Positions 1 through 8,294 of a stretch of DNA of 64,000 nucleotides are shown piece after piece. Position numbers and translations under genes: made by a program. Each line of letters begins with the position of its first letter. Position 1 is the first letter of the stretch. Source of the DNA: Neorhizobium sp. UBA3556 (GTDB lineage: Bacteria > Pseudomonadota > Alphaproteobacteria > Rhizobiales > Rhizobiaceae); the NCBI GenBank assembly GCA_002376235.1, contig DFNX01000009.1:1-64000 (forward strand). The letters are read 5' to 3'. The notes beneath the pieces are model-generated. The model ran no database searches. It was not told the DNA's origin and saw only the letters and a list, made by a program, of their open reading frames with translations.

Positions 1-539
1 ATGGCGACTGCGCCATCAACCCGAACCCGACGGCCGACCAGCTGGCTGAAATCGCCGTCCAGTCCTCCGACACGGCAAAGGCCTTCGGCATCGATCCGCG
101 GGTGGCGATGATCTCCTACTCGACCGGCACGTCCGGCACCGGCGGTGATGTCGACAAGGTGCGTGAGGCAACTGAGCTTGCCCGTCAGCGCAAGCCGGAC
201 CTCCTGATCGACGGTCCGATCCAGTACGATGCGGCAAGCGTCGAAAGCGTCGGTCGTTCCAAGGCCCCCGACAGCCCGGTCGCCGGCCGCGCCAATGTCT
301 TCGTCTTCCCGGATTTGAACACCGGCAACACCACCTACAAGGCCGTTCAGCGCTCCGCCGACGTCGTTTCCGTCGGCCCGATGCTGCAGGGCCTGCGCAA
401 GCCGGTCAACGACCTGTCGCGCGGCGCCCTGGTTGACGATATCGTCTTCACCATCGCGCTGACCGCAATCCAGGCCGATCAGCAGTCGGCTGGTGAGGCC
501 GGTTCCGAGCCGGTACGCAAGGACGCGGTGAACTCATGA
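1..539 (+). CDS. pta: Phosphate acetyltransferase, C-terminal part (5' end outside window)
   Basis: Pta converts acetyl-CoA and phosphate to acetyl phosphate and CoA in the acetate/acetyl-phosphate node. The reading frame is open from base 3 and gives about 178 residues of the PTA/PTB domain. These include the NPNPTADQLAEIA stretch, the SYSTGTSGTGGDVDKV loop, DGPIQYDAA, and the conserved end around FVFPDLNTGN and GPMLQGLRKPVNDLSRG. The start lies upstream of the window. The stop overlaps the next ATG in an ATGA, so the two genes are translationally coupled. The usual partner ackA is not the next gene downstream. Confidence 0.93.
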   Translation, partial: GDCAINPNPTADQLAEIAVQSSDTAKAFGIDPRVAMISYSTGTSGTGGDVDKVREATELARQRKPDLLIDGPIQYDAASVESVGRSKAPDSPVAGRANVFVFPDLNTGNTTYKAVQRSADVVSVGPMLQGLRKPVNDLSRGALVDDIVFTIALTAIQADQQSAGEAGSEPVRKDAVNS

Positions 540-1441
540 ATATAGTCCAGCAGGACCCGGAAAGCCGGGATAAGATGACTTCGGCCTTCTTTCGAGGGCC
601 GGAGGCAGGCGGCTCTCTCACGCCGGACGCGATTGCGATCGCGGCAGAAGAAATGGGCGTCAAGAAAGCCAGCTATGACACGCTGACCCTGCTGGGTCTG
701 GCGGTTCTCGCCGGTGCCTTTATCGGGCTCGGCGCCATGTTTGCCACGACGACCGTCGCCGGTGCTGAAGGCATGCTGTCCTACGGTCTCACCCGGCTTT
801 TAGCCGGGCTGAGCTTCTCGCTGGGCCTCATCCTCGTCCTGATCGGCGGCGCTCAGCTTTTCACCGGCGATATGCTGATGGTCATGGCCTGGGCAAGCCG
901 CCGGATCGCCACCAAACGCATGGTGCGCGTCTGGGTGCTCGTCTGGCTCGGCAATCTGGTCGGCGCGGTCGTCATCGCCGGCCTCGTCTTCCTCTCGGGC
1001 CAGTACACGTTCGGCGGCAATGCAATCGGTATCGCCGCACTGCATTATGCCGAAGCGAAATCCGCCCTGCCGATCGTCGAAGCCTTCTCGCTCGGCATCC
1101 TCTGCAACGTGCTGGTCTGCCTGGCCGTCTGGCTGGCATTGGCCGGACGCTCGGTTGCCGACAGGATTCTTGCCATTGTCTTCCCGGTAACGGCCTTTGT
1201 CGCAGCAGGCTTCGAGCACTGCGTCGCCAACATGTATTATCTCAGCCTCGGCCTGATGATCCGTTACGGCGCGCCCGAAAGCTTCTGGACTGCCATCGAC
1301 CATGCGCCCGGCGAAATCCCCATGAGCGGTGTTTTCACCAATCTGGCGGTGGTGACTGCCGGCAACTGGGTTGGCGGCGCTCTCCTCGTCGGTGCCGTCT
1401 ACTGGTTCATCTATCGCCGTCCGGGCAAACCCCACCACTGA
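536..1441 (+). CDS. Formate/nitrite transporter (FNT) family channel
   Basis: This is a 301-residue integral membrane protein with about six hydrophobic segments. It carries family signatures: GGAQLFTGDM in the first half, GILCNVLVCLAVWLA in the middle, and FEHCVANMYYL with the pore-type histidine. FNT proteins form pentameric channels for small monocarboxylates (formate, acetate, lactate) or nitrite. The ATG overlaps the pta stop by one base each way, so co-translation with an acetyl-phosphate enzyme favours a carboxylate over nitrite as substrate; that is inference. The N-terminal 40 residues are hydrophilic. The acidic residue usual in the GAELFTG motif is a glutamine here. Confidence 0.88.
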   Translation: MNIVQQDPESRDKMTSAFFRGPEAGGSLTPDAIAIAAEEMGVKKASYDTLTLLGLAVLAGAFIGLGAMFATTTVAGAEGMLSYGLTRLLAGLSFSLGLILVLIGGAQLFTGDMLMVMAWASRRIATKRMVRVWVLVWLGNLVGAVVIAGLVFLSGQYTFGGNAIGIAALHYAEAKSALPIVEAFSLGILCNVLVCLAVWLALAGRSVADRILAIVFPVTAFVAAGFEHCVANMYYLSLGLMIRYGAPESFWTAIDHAPGEIPMSGVFTNLAVVTAGNWVGGALLVGAVYWFIYRRPGKPHH

Positions 1442-1451
1442 TCACCAATAC

Positions 1452-1485
1452 CCGTGGCGCTGTTACACCCGTTCCAGCGCCACGG
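1452..1485. terminator. Bidirectional stem-loop between convergent focA-like gene and thiolase gene
   Basis: A perfect 11-bp inverted repeat (CCGTGGCGCTG at 1452-1462, CAGCGCCACGG at 1475-1485) lies just after the channel stop. Its right arm lies inside the last codons of the thiolase gene. There is no long T tract, so it could be a Rho-independent-like terminator or an RNA-stabilising hairpin. Confidence 0.5.
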
Positions 1486-2671
1486 CGATCCCCTGCCCGA
1501 CGCCGACACACATGGTCGCAAGCGCATAACGTCCGCCCCTCCGGGAAAGTTCGAGCGCGGCAGTTCCCGAAATTCTCGCTCCAGACATGCCCAGCGGATG
1601 ACCCAGCGCGATCGCCCCACCATTCGGATTGATATGGGCGGCATCTTCTGCCAGTCCCAGCTCGCGCAACACCGCTATCCCTTGCGAGGCAAAAGCTTCG
1701 TTCAGCTCGATCACATCGAAATCCTGCGGTGAAAGCTTCAGCATCGCGCAGAGTTTCCGCGTCGCCGGTACCGGCCCGATCCCCATGACGCGCGGCGCAA
1801 CCCCGGCTGACGCTCCGCCCATGATACGGGCAACCGGCGTAAGGCCATATCTCTTCGCAGCAGCCTCTGACGCAATGATCATCGCCCCCGCGCCATCGTT
1901 GACGCCGGAAGCATTGCCCGCCGTCACCGTTCCACCGTCCTGCTTGAACGGCGTTGCCAGTTTTGCCAGCGCCTCGATCGTCGTTGCGCGCGGATGCTCA
2001 TCCTTGGAAACCACGATCGCATCCCCCTTCCGCTGAGGAATGGCGACCGGCGTGATTTCGGATGCGAGACGGCCATTCTCTTGCGCGGCCGCCGCCCTTG
2101 CCTGACTGCGAAGTGCAAACGCATCCTGATCCGCGCGGGAAATGCAGTATTCCTCCGCCACATTCTCGGCCGTCTCCGGCATGGAGTCGATGCCGTATTG
2201 CTTCTTCATCACCGGGTTGACGAACCGCCAGCCGATGGTCGTGTCGTGGATTTCGGCATTGCGGGAAAAGGCGCTTTCCGCCTTGGGCAGAACGAAAGGC
2301 GCGCGGCTCATGCTTTCCACGCCACCGGCGATCAACATCTCAGCCTCACCCGCCTTGATGGCGCGCGCAGCCGCAATGACGGCATCCATGCCCGAACCGC
2401 AGAGCCTATTCATCGTCGTGCCCGGCACGGAAGACGGCAGGCCTGCGAGAAGCCCGGCCATGCGCGCGACATTGCGATTATCCTCACCCGCCTGGTTTGC
2501 GCAGCCATAGATCACCTCATCAACGGCATCCCAATCCACGGCGGCATACCGCTCGATCAGGGCCTTGATCGGGATCGTCGCCAGATCATCGGTACGCACC
2601 GAGGAAAGCACCCCGCCGAAACGACCGATCGGAGTGCGGATATAATCGCAGATGAAGGCGTCAGGCATCAA
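1463..2671 (-). CDS. pcaF: Thiolase, 3-oxoadipyl-CoA thiolase / acetyl-CoA acyltransferase type
   Basis: This 402-residue thiolase has the nucleophile in NRLCGSGMDAV (Cys91), NEAFASQ near residue 309, GHPLGMSGAR near 358, and the second catalytic cysteine in CVGVGQG near 388. Length and the N-terminal IRTPIGRFGGVLSSVRTDDL pattern resemble PcaF/PaaJ, which cleave 3-oxoadipyl-CoA to succinyl-CoA and acetyl-CoA. No other protocatechuate or phenylacetate gene lies nearby, so the physiological substrate is not fixed by context. The gene is convergent with the channel gene and shares a stem-loop with it. Confidence 0.85.
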   Translation of the reverse strand: MMPDAFICDYIRTPIGRFGGVLSSVRTDDLATIPIKALIERYAAVDWDAVDEVIYGCANQAGEDNRNVARMAGLLAGLPSSVPGTTMNRLCGSGMDAVIAAARAIKAGEAEMLIAGGVESMSRAPFVLPKAESAFSRNAEIHDTTIGWRFVNPVMKKQYGIDSMPETAENVAEEYCISRADQDAFALRSQARAAAAQENGRLASEITPVAIPQRKGDAIVVSKDEHPRATTIEALAKLATPFKQDGGTVTAGNASGVNDGAGAMIIASEAAAKRYGLTPVARIMGGASAGVAPRVMGIGPVPATRKLCAMLKLSPQDFDVIELNEAFASQGIAVLRELGLAEDAAHINPNGGAIALGHPLGMSGARISGTAALELSRRGGRYALATMCVGVGQGIAVALERV

Positions 2672-2748
2672 ACGGCTCCCATAAATGCAGAAGCCGCAGC
2701 CAACACTACGGAGAAATGAATTACAAGCTTCAAATAAATTGAAATCAT

Positions 2749-2770
2749 CCCTGCCGCCGATCCGGCAGGG
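2749..2770 (-). terminator. Stem-loop at the end of the six-gene lipid-sugar operon
   Basis: A perfect 8-bp stem (CCCTGCCG at 2749-2756, CGGCAGGG at 2763-2770) with a 6-nt loop lies 10 nt beyond the last stop codon of the minus-strand operon. On the minus strand it is followed by a T-rich stretch (ATGATTTCAATTTATT). Confidence 0.6.
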
Positions 2771-2779
2771 AAAGACCCG

Positions 2780-4006
2780 TCAGGCTGGCGAACGCCTTCT
2801 TTCCTGCGAACCGGCGAAAACGATCAGGAAGAAGACAAACAGCGGGGAGAAGTAGATTCGCCCGTCATGCAGCGGAAAGATCGTGAACTTCGCCGCGATG
2901 GCAAGCAGCATGGCCAGCAGCAGAACCTGCCTGCGCCGATCCGGCAAAGCGTCCCGGAAATAAAGATATCCACCGCAGCCGAGAGCCACGACATAGGCGG
3001 CAAGCCATGTATTCAGGAACAGAGACCGATAGATATTCAGGGCAATCGCCTTGAAATAGACCGCGATCGAGAACGCCGGCTCGAAACCCGCCATGTCCTC
3101 CTGGATCTGATAGGTCGAGAACCAGAAATGCGGCCACCAGCCGGTGGGATGCAGGCTCTGGCTGATGACGATGTAGATACCAAGGCAGAAGGCGAAGGTC
3201 ACGGCAAAGACGAGAGCATTGCGGTCGCGCAGGAACCACGCGCAGGCCATCACCACGCCGGCAACCGCCACCTGATCCGGGCGCACCAGGACGGCGGCGA
3301 CCAGAAGCACCGATCCGAGCAGGTCCCTTTTGCGGTCATAACCCAGGAGCGCTGCGACGAGCAGCGAATTGCCGAGAAAATCCGGCTGCTGGGTAACCGC
3401 GAACCCCTGAAACTGCAGGAGGAAAAGCAGACCGATGACGAGCGGCGCATAACCTGAGAGCTGCGTCGATCTCAGCCACAGGCCGATCGACACCACGAGG
3501 ATGACCAGCGCTCCACCATTGATGACATCGAAGGCGGCAAGCGGTCCGAAAATCGGGACCAGCCCCTTCAGAAGCATCACGTAAAGCCACTTCACCTCAT
3601 ACATGCCAACCATCGACAGGAAGGCATTCGGGTCGACAAACTGGCGGATACGGTAGGGGTCGACCTGCGTCAGAACGGCGAAGTCCGCCGCTGGCACCGC
3701 ATCGCGAACGGTCGAATAGGCATAGGCATGGATCTGCGCGGCATCCCCACCCATCCGGTCGAGAACCGTGGTGGCAAGATAAGCAAGCGTATCCCAGTTA
3801 TAGATCGGGCGGAAATGCCAGAGCGCCACCATCATCGCCGCGAAACCGGCAAGCACGGCGATGGAGAAGAGGCCGGCATAACGCCAGTAGATCGCGTTGA
3901 GCGCGCTCAAGACGACACGGATCATCCCGAGCAGAACGTCCCTGAGATCAGCCCTGGAACCACTCTGCCTGCCCATCAGCTTTTCACCACCGCCGATCTC
4001 GGTCAT
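2780..4006 (-). CDS. Polytopic membrane protein, possible GT-C-type glycosyltransferase
   Basis: This 408-residue protein has about ten hydrophobic segments. After the first span there is a large extracytoplasmic-type loop with a YNWDTLAY motif. GT-C glycosyltransferases, which use polyprenyl-phosphate sugars, usually carry an acidic residue in that place. A second motif, LVRPDQVAV, lies in the middle. I do not recognise the family from sequence alone. It is the last gene of the operon and starts one base after the aminotransferase stop. The position fits a transferase that uses the lipid-linked sugar made upstream, but that role is inferred from context. Confidence 0.7.
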   Translation of the reverse strand: MTEIGGGEKLMGRQSGSRADLRDVLLGMIRVVLSALNAIYWRYAGLFSIAVLAGFAAMMVALWHFRPIYNWDTLAYLATTVLDRMGGDAAQIHAYAYSTVRDAVPAADFAVLTQVDPYRIRQFVDPNAFLSMVGMYEVKWLYVMLLKGLVPIFGPLAAFDVINGGALVILVVSIGLWLRSTQLSGYAPLVIGLLFLLQFQGFAVTQQPDFLGNSLLVAALLGYDRKRDLLGSVLLVAAVLVRPDQVAVAGVVMACAWFLRDRNALVFAVTFAFCLGIYIVISQSLHPTGWWPHFWFSTYQIQEDMAGFEPAFSIAVYFKAIALNIYRSLFLNTWLAAYVVALGCGGYLYFRDALPDRRRQVLLLAMLLAIAAKFTIFPLHDGRIYFSPLFVFFLIVFAGSQERRRSPA

Positions 4007-4007
4007 A

Positions 4008-5477
4008 TCACTTCACCTGTGCCGCGACGAAATCCTTGACGATACGGACGATGCCGCGGGACATGACCTCGTCGAGCGCCGTGATGAAATCGTCCACATG
4101 GCTCTTCTCGCAGATCAGCGGCGGTTCAAGGCGAATGACGTTGCGATTGTATTCGGTAAACGCCACCAGCACGCCGTGATCGCGAAGCAGATGGCTGCCG
4201 ATGAAGCCTGGCAGCGAGCCTTTCAGCTTGTCGTCCAGCATGGCGACAACCGGGCGCAGCACCAGCGGCATGGTCTTCGACAAATCGTGGAACTCGATGC
4301 CGATCATCATGCCCTGACCGCGCACCTCTTTCAGAAGCGACGGATAACGGACCTGAAGCTGCTGCAGGCGCTCTAGCAAATACGCTCCGGTATTGGCCGA
4401 ATTATCGATCAGATGCTCGTCGTAAAGCACGTTCATCGCCTCGATCGCCGTCACGCAGGCTTCGCCGATGCCGCCGAAAGTCGCCATGGCATGGATCATC
4501 GCCGTTTTCGGCGTGCCATAGGCCTTCATGTAGACCTCACGCTTGGCGATCATTGCGCCGACGGCCGACTTGCCGCCGCCAAGCGATTTCGCCAGCGCCG
4601 TCACATCCGGCACGACGCCGTGATGTTCGAACGCATAGAATTTGCCGGTGCGGCCGAAACCGCACTGCACTTCATCGGCAACCCACAACACGCCATACTT
4701 GTCGCAAAGTTCGCGCAGGCGCTGCCAGAAGGCAGTCTCGGCCTGAATGATGCCACCGCCGCCCTGAACAGTTTCAAGCACGATGACACCGATTTCCGGA
4801 TCGTTGCGGAAAGCGCTTTCGATCGCATCGATATCGCCGAACGGCACCCGCACGGTATTGTCGACGAGCTTGAATTCGCCGCGATAGAGCGAGCCGTCGG
4901 TGATCGACAACACGCCCTTTGTCTTTCCGTGGAACGAGTTTTCCGCATAGACGATCTTCGGCCGCTTGGGACCGGCAGCGCGCTCGGCCACCTTGATCGC
5001 CGCTTCCATGGCCTCCGAACCGGAAGAGCCGAGGAATACCATGTCGAGCTCGCCCGGCGAGCAAGCGGCAAGATTATGCGCCAGCGCCGTCGCATATTGC
5101 GACATGAAGGCGATGGCGATCTCCTGACGGTTCTCGTCCTGGAATTTACGGCGCGCATCGAGAATGCGGGGATGATTGTGGCCAAGCGCCAGAGAACCGA
5201 AACCGCCGAAGAAATCGAGGATCTTGCGGCCATTCTGGTCGTAATAATACATGCCTTCGGCACGCTCGATCTTCACCTTGTGGAAGCCCAAGAGCTTCAT
5301 GAAGTGAAGCTGACCGGGATTGAGGTGGCGGGTGAAGAGATCCGTCATCTTCGCCACGTCGAGCGCCTTGGCGTCCTCGACGGATAAAAGCGCCGGCTTG
5401 GCGATCGGTTCGCGAACCGGGTTTGCGGAAGCATCGATCATCGCATCGTCACCATTGAGGCTGATTGCATTGGCCAT
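4008..5477 (-). CDS. Class III PLP-dependent aminotransferase
   Basis: This 489-residue fold-type I enzyme belongs to the acetylornithine/putrescine transaminase superfamily. It shows GSSGSEAMEAAIK for cofactor phosphate binding, SFHGKTKG, the ADEVQCGFGRTGK strand with Asp268, and ALAKSLGGG with the PLP lysine at Lys297. The N-terminus is about 60 residues longer than in ArgD. I chose the ATG at 5477 because GAAGGAAA precedes it; a longer frame to 5537 overlaps the upstream gene. It sits 13 nt after the SDR gene and 1 nt before the membrane protein, so it belongs to the lipid-sugar operon. Its acceptor could be a keto-sugar or aldehyde made there; the substrate is unknown. Confidence 0.87.
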   Translation of the reverse strand: MANAISLNGDDAMIDASANPVREPIAKPALLSVEDAKALDVAKMTDLFTRHLNPGQLHFMKLLGFHKVKIERAEGMYYYDQNGRKILDFFGGFGSLALGHNHPRILDARRKFQDENRQEIAIAFMSQYATALAHNLAACSPGELDMVFLGSSGSEAMEAAIKVAERAAGPKRPKIVYAENSFHGKTKGVLSITDGSLYRGEFKLVDNTVRVPFGDIDAIESAFRNDPEIGVIVLETVQGGGGIIQAETAFWQRLRELCDKYGVLWVADEVQCGFGRTGKFYAFEHHGVVPDVTALAKSLGGGKSAVGAMIAKREVYMKAYGTPKTAMIHAMATFGGIGEACVTAIEAMNVLYDEHLIDNSANTGAYLLERLQQLQVRYPSLLKEVRGQGMMIGIEFHDLSKTMPLVLRPVVAMLDDKLKGSLPGFIGSHLLRDHGVLVAFTEYNRNVIRLEPPLICEKSHVDDFITALDEVMSRGIVRIVKDFVAAQVK

Positions 5478-5490
5478 CTTAATTTCCTTC

Positions 5491-6501
5491 TCAAGCTGCC
5501 TTGGCGTGGGAAACATTGTCCTGCGAACCGCCGGCAAGTCCCTTGCGATATTCGGAATAAGCGGCGATCAGCATGTCCTCGTCGCGATATTGCGGCACCC
5601 AGCCTAGCTCGCGCTCGCCCTTGGATACGTCGAGAACGCACATTTCATCGGCGATCAGATATTGTTCCGGATCCATGATCGGCATGTTGATCAGGTCGAA
5701 CAGGTCGAGCGTCCGCTTTACGGCCCATGCCGGCGTCGGAAGCAGGATCGACTTCGAACCGGCATGCTTGACCAGATCGCCGAGCAGCTTGCGCACCGGC
5801 GGTGGGTTGAGAGAGCCGAGATTATAGACCTCATTCGGCACGCCGGCGTTAAACGCCGCATGCGCAGCAGATGCGCAATCGAATACCGAAATGAACTGGT
5901 AGGGGTTCTTGCCCGAACCGATCATCGGCACCGGCAGGTTGTTGTCGATCAGCTTGAACAGCTTCGACAGGATGCCGAGACGACCGGGTCCGATGATCAG
6001 GCGCGGACGGAACAGCGAGATATTCATGCCGCGCTTGCGCCATTCGACCGCCAGTTCCTCAGTCTTCAGCTTGGAAAGCCCGTATTCGCCGAGCGGCGCG
6101 ACGGGGTGCTCTTCCGTCTGAGGCCAGACGAAGGTGTGGCCGTAGACCATGTCGGTGGTGAAATGGACGAGCGACTTGGCGCCGGCCTGGTCCATCGCCT
6201 TGATGATGTTCTCGGTGCCGTAATAATTGACCGGGAAGAAGAAGTCGTGCCGCTTGGCGCGCACCTGCAAGGGCGACAGCATCTTGGCGGAGAGGTTGTA
6301 GACCATGTCGTCGGCCTTGATGCCGACCCGCGCGATCGAGGCGGGATCGGTCACGTCAACGTTTTCGAAGCGGATCTCTCCATAATGCGGCAGATCGCTC
6401 TTGGCGATATCGGCGACGATAACCTCGTGGCCTTCAGCCTGCAGTCTCGGCGCAAGATGACGCCCTACAAAACCGTCACCGCCGAAAATGATATGTCTCA
6501 T
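5491..6501 (-). CDS. Extended SDR, NAD-dependent epimerase/dehydratase family
   Basis: This 336-residue protein has an N-terminal Rossmann motif GGDGFVG (Gly7, Gly10, Gly13), an acidic residue after strand two (VADI) that suggests NAD(H), TTDMVYG near 115-121, and the catalytic pair Tyr140-Lys144 in YGLSK. The C-terminal half resembles nucleotide-sugar epimerases and reductases. In an operon with a DprE1-like oxidase it could take the role of DprE2 by reducing a 2-keto-pentosyl lipid, but DprE2 itself is a shorter classical SDR. A role on a nucleotide sugar is equally possible. Confidence 0.85.
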   Translation of the reverse strand: MRHIIFGGDGFVGRHLAPRLQAEGHEVIVADIAKSDLPHYGEIRFENVDVTDPASIARVGIKADDMVYNLSAKMLSPLQVRAKRHDFFFPVNYYGTENIIKAMDQAGAKSLVHFTTDMVYGHTFVWPQTEEHPVAPLGEYGLSKLKTEELAVEWRKRGMNISLFRPRLIIGPGRLGILSKLFKLIDNNLPVPMIGSGKNPYQFISVFDCASAAHAAFNAGVPNEVYNLGSLNPPPVRKLLGDLVKHAGSKSILLPTPAWAVKRTLDLFDLINMPIMDPEQYLIADEMCVLDVSKGERELGWVPQYRDEDMLIAAYSEYRKGLAGGSQDNVSHAKAA

Positions 6502-6543
6502 GGTTTAAATCCCCGTCGTTCTGTCGGTTCTAAAACTGGTTGG

Positions 6544-6960
6544 TCAGGATTTGACGCGTTCGATGGAAGCCGTCTGATCGGACACTTCCTTGTGCCCGCT
6601 CTGCGCGATCAGCACCGTGCCGACGCAGATGAAGGCGATGCCTGCGATCTTCATGGCGCCGAGTTCTTCCTTGAACAGCAGCCACGCCAGAACCGCCACC
6701 GCCACATAGGCAAGGCTGAGGAACGGATAGGCGAAGGACAGATCGACCTTGCTCAGCACATAGAGGTGCGACGCCATCGAGATGACAAAGGCGGCAAGCC
6801 CGAAGAAGACCCAGGGATTGAAGACGATCTGAAAAATCCGCTGGATCATCGTATCGGCGGAGAAGCTGAGCGGACCAAGCGACAACATGCCCTGCTTCAG
6901 GAGCAATTGCGCAGCCGCATTGGTCAGCACCGTGAAGAGGATGAACGGAATATATTTCAT
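6544..6960 (-). CDS. Small four-span EamA/SMR-like transporter, putative lipid-sugar flippase
   Basis: This 138-residue hydrophobic protein has four transmembrane segments and the NAAAQLLLKQG motif in helix one. The pattern resembles ArnE/ArnF and other small drug/metabolite transporters that move undecaprenyl-phosphate-linked aminoarabinose. The start ATG overlaps the stop of the oxidoreductase in an ATGA. A role as flippase for the lipid-linked sugar is inferred from family and operon. ArnE and ArnF work as a pair, whereas here only one copy is present, so it would have to form a homodimer. Confidence 0.8.
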   Translation of the reverse strand: MKYIPFILFTVLTNAAAQLLLKQGMLSLGPLSFSADTMIQRIFQIVFNPWVFFGLAAFVISMASHLYVLSKVDLSFAYPFLSLAYVAVAVLAWLLFKEELGAMKIAGIAFICVGTVLIAQSGHKEVSDQTASIERVKS

Positions 6961-8294
6961 GGGCGTCCTCGTGGGTGATCCGTGGCAAGCGCCGTGCGGC
7001 GCCAGAAGTCAGAGCAGAAACTTTCGTCCCGCAGCTTTTCCAGCTGAGGCCATTGCGGAAAGCCGGCCTTGAACACGTCGGCACTCATGCGGCTGTCCTT
7101 GTACGGGTTGACCCGTCCGCCCGCATCGAGCGTCATGCGATCAAGACGTGTCAGCAGCTCAAGCGTCTTTTCGCCGTGATTGGGAAAATCCATCGTCAGC
7201 GTGTAGCCGGGACGCGGAAACGACATGAAACCCGGTGACGGCACATCACCGAAACGCTTGAGCACAGTGAGGAAGGACGACAATCCCGCCTTGCGACTTG
7301 CCTCCAGCATTGCCGGAATGACCGAACGCCCGGCTTCGAACGGAATGACGCTCTGGTGCTGGAAGAGGCCCTTTGGCCCATAGAGCCGGTTCCAGTCTCC
7401 GACACCATCGAGCGGATAGAAGAACTTGCCGTAACCAGCCAGATGCGGTGCGGACTTCAGCCTGTTGACGTTGAAATAGGCCGTATTGAACAGCCCGAGG
7501 CTAACCCGGTTCAGCGCCGAAAACGGCAGTTCGAACGGAACGCTGATCTTCGCCTTGACACCTTCCGTGCGGAAATTGCCGTTATCCGCGTGATTGCCGG
7601 TAATCAGCACGCCACGGCCCGCCGATTTGCCGGAGGCAAGCTGATCCAGCCATGCGACGGAATATTCGTTTTCCCGATCGGCATCGGCCGCAAGATCGAA
7701 ATAGCCTTCGAGACTGGAAAAAGCCGTCACCTTCTCGTCAATGTCGAGCGAGCCGACCTTCATGAGCTTCAGCCTGGCGGACAGGATAAGCCCCGTCAGA
7801 CCCAGCCCCCCGATCGTCGCGGAAAACAGCTCCGTATTCTCCGTGGCGCTGCAATGATGGATATGGCCATCGGAGCGTAACAGTTCGAAGCTTTCGACAT
7901 GGCAGCCGAACGTGCCGCGAAGATGGTGGTTCTTGCCGTGGACGTCATTGGCGATCGAGCCGCCGAGGGTGACGAAGCGCGTTCCAGGCGTCACCGGCAA
8001 AAAGAACCCGTGCGGAGCGATGTAGGCGATCAGCTCTTCCAGCGAGATACCCGCTTCCGCCTCGACCACGCCTGTCTCTACATCAAGGCCGAGCACCGCC
8101 TTCTGCTGCCGCATCGGCACGAGCGAGCCTGCATCGTTATGGCAGCTGTCACCATAGGATTTGCCGTTGCCGAAAGCCAGCAGACCGGACCTGCCAGCCA
8201 CCCCGCCGCGCAGCACCTCAATCGCCTGTTCAAAGGCAATTGCCTGCCTGGAATGACGGCTGATGCGACCGAAACTGTCGAGGCTTGCCTGCAT
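6957..8294 (-). CDS. DprE1-like FAD-dependent oxidoreductase
   Basis: This 445-residue protein belongs to the vanillyl-alcohol-oxidase-type FAD family. It matches mycobacterial DprE1 closely in remembered motifs: FGNGKSYGD at 41-49, PGTRFVTLGGSIANDVHGKNHH up to residue 124, and YKDSR with Lys399. DprE1 oxidises the 2'-hydroxyl of decaprenylphosphoryl-ribose. The residue matching the benzothiazinone-reactive cysteine is Thr367 (PGYTLTMDF). I chose the ATG at 8294 because it shares one base with the upstream TGA (TGATG); the frame is open for 21 more codons. The gene sits between the phosphoribosyltransferase-like gene and the flippase-like gene, as expected for the second pathway step. Confidence 0.88.
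   Translation of the reverse strand: MQASLDSFGRISRHSRQAIAFEQAIEVLRGGVAGRSGLLAFGNGKSYGDSCHNDAGSLVPMRQQKAVLGLDVETGVVEAEAGISLEELIAYIAPHGFFLPVTPGTRFVTLGGSIANDVHGKNHHLRGTFGCHVESFELLRSDGHIHHCSATENTELFSATIGGLGLTGLILSARLKLMKVGSLDIDEKVTAFSSLEGYFDLAADADRENEYSVAWLDQLASGKSAGRGVLITGNHADNGNFRTEGVKAKISVPFELPFSALNRVSLGLFNTAYFNVNRLKSAPHLAGYGKFFYPLDGVGDWNRLYGPKGLFQHQSVIPFEAGRSVIPAMLEASRKAGLSSFLTVLKRFGDVPSPGFMSFPRPGYTLTMDFPNHGEKTLELLTRLDRMTLDAGGRVNPYKDSRMSADVFKAGFPQWPQLEKLRDESFCSDFWRRTALATDHPRGRP

Noticed and set aside
5478..5537. Longer N-terminus of the class III aminotransferase
   Set aside because: It would overlap the SDR gene by 47 bases, whereas the ATG at 5477 has a good ribosome-binding site.
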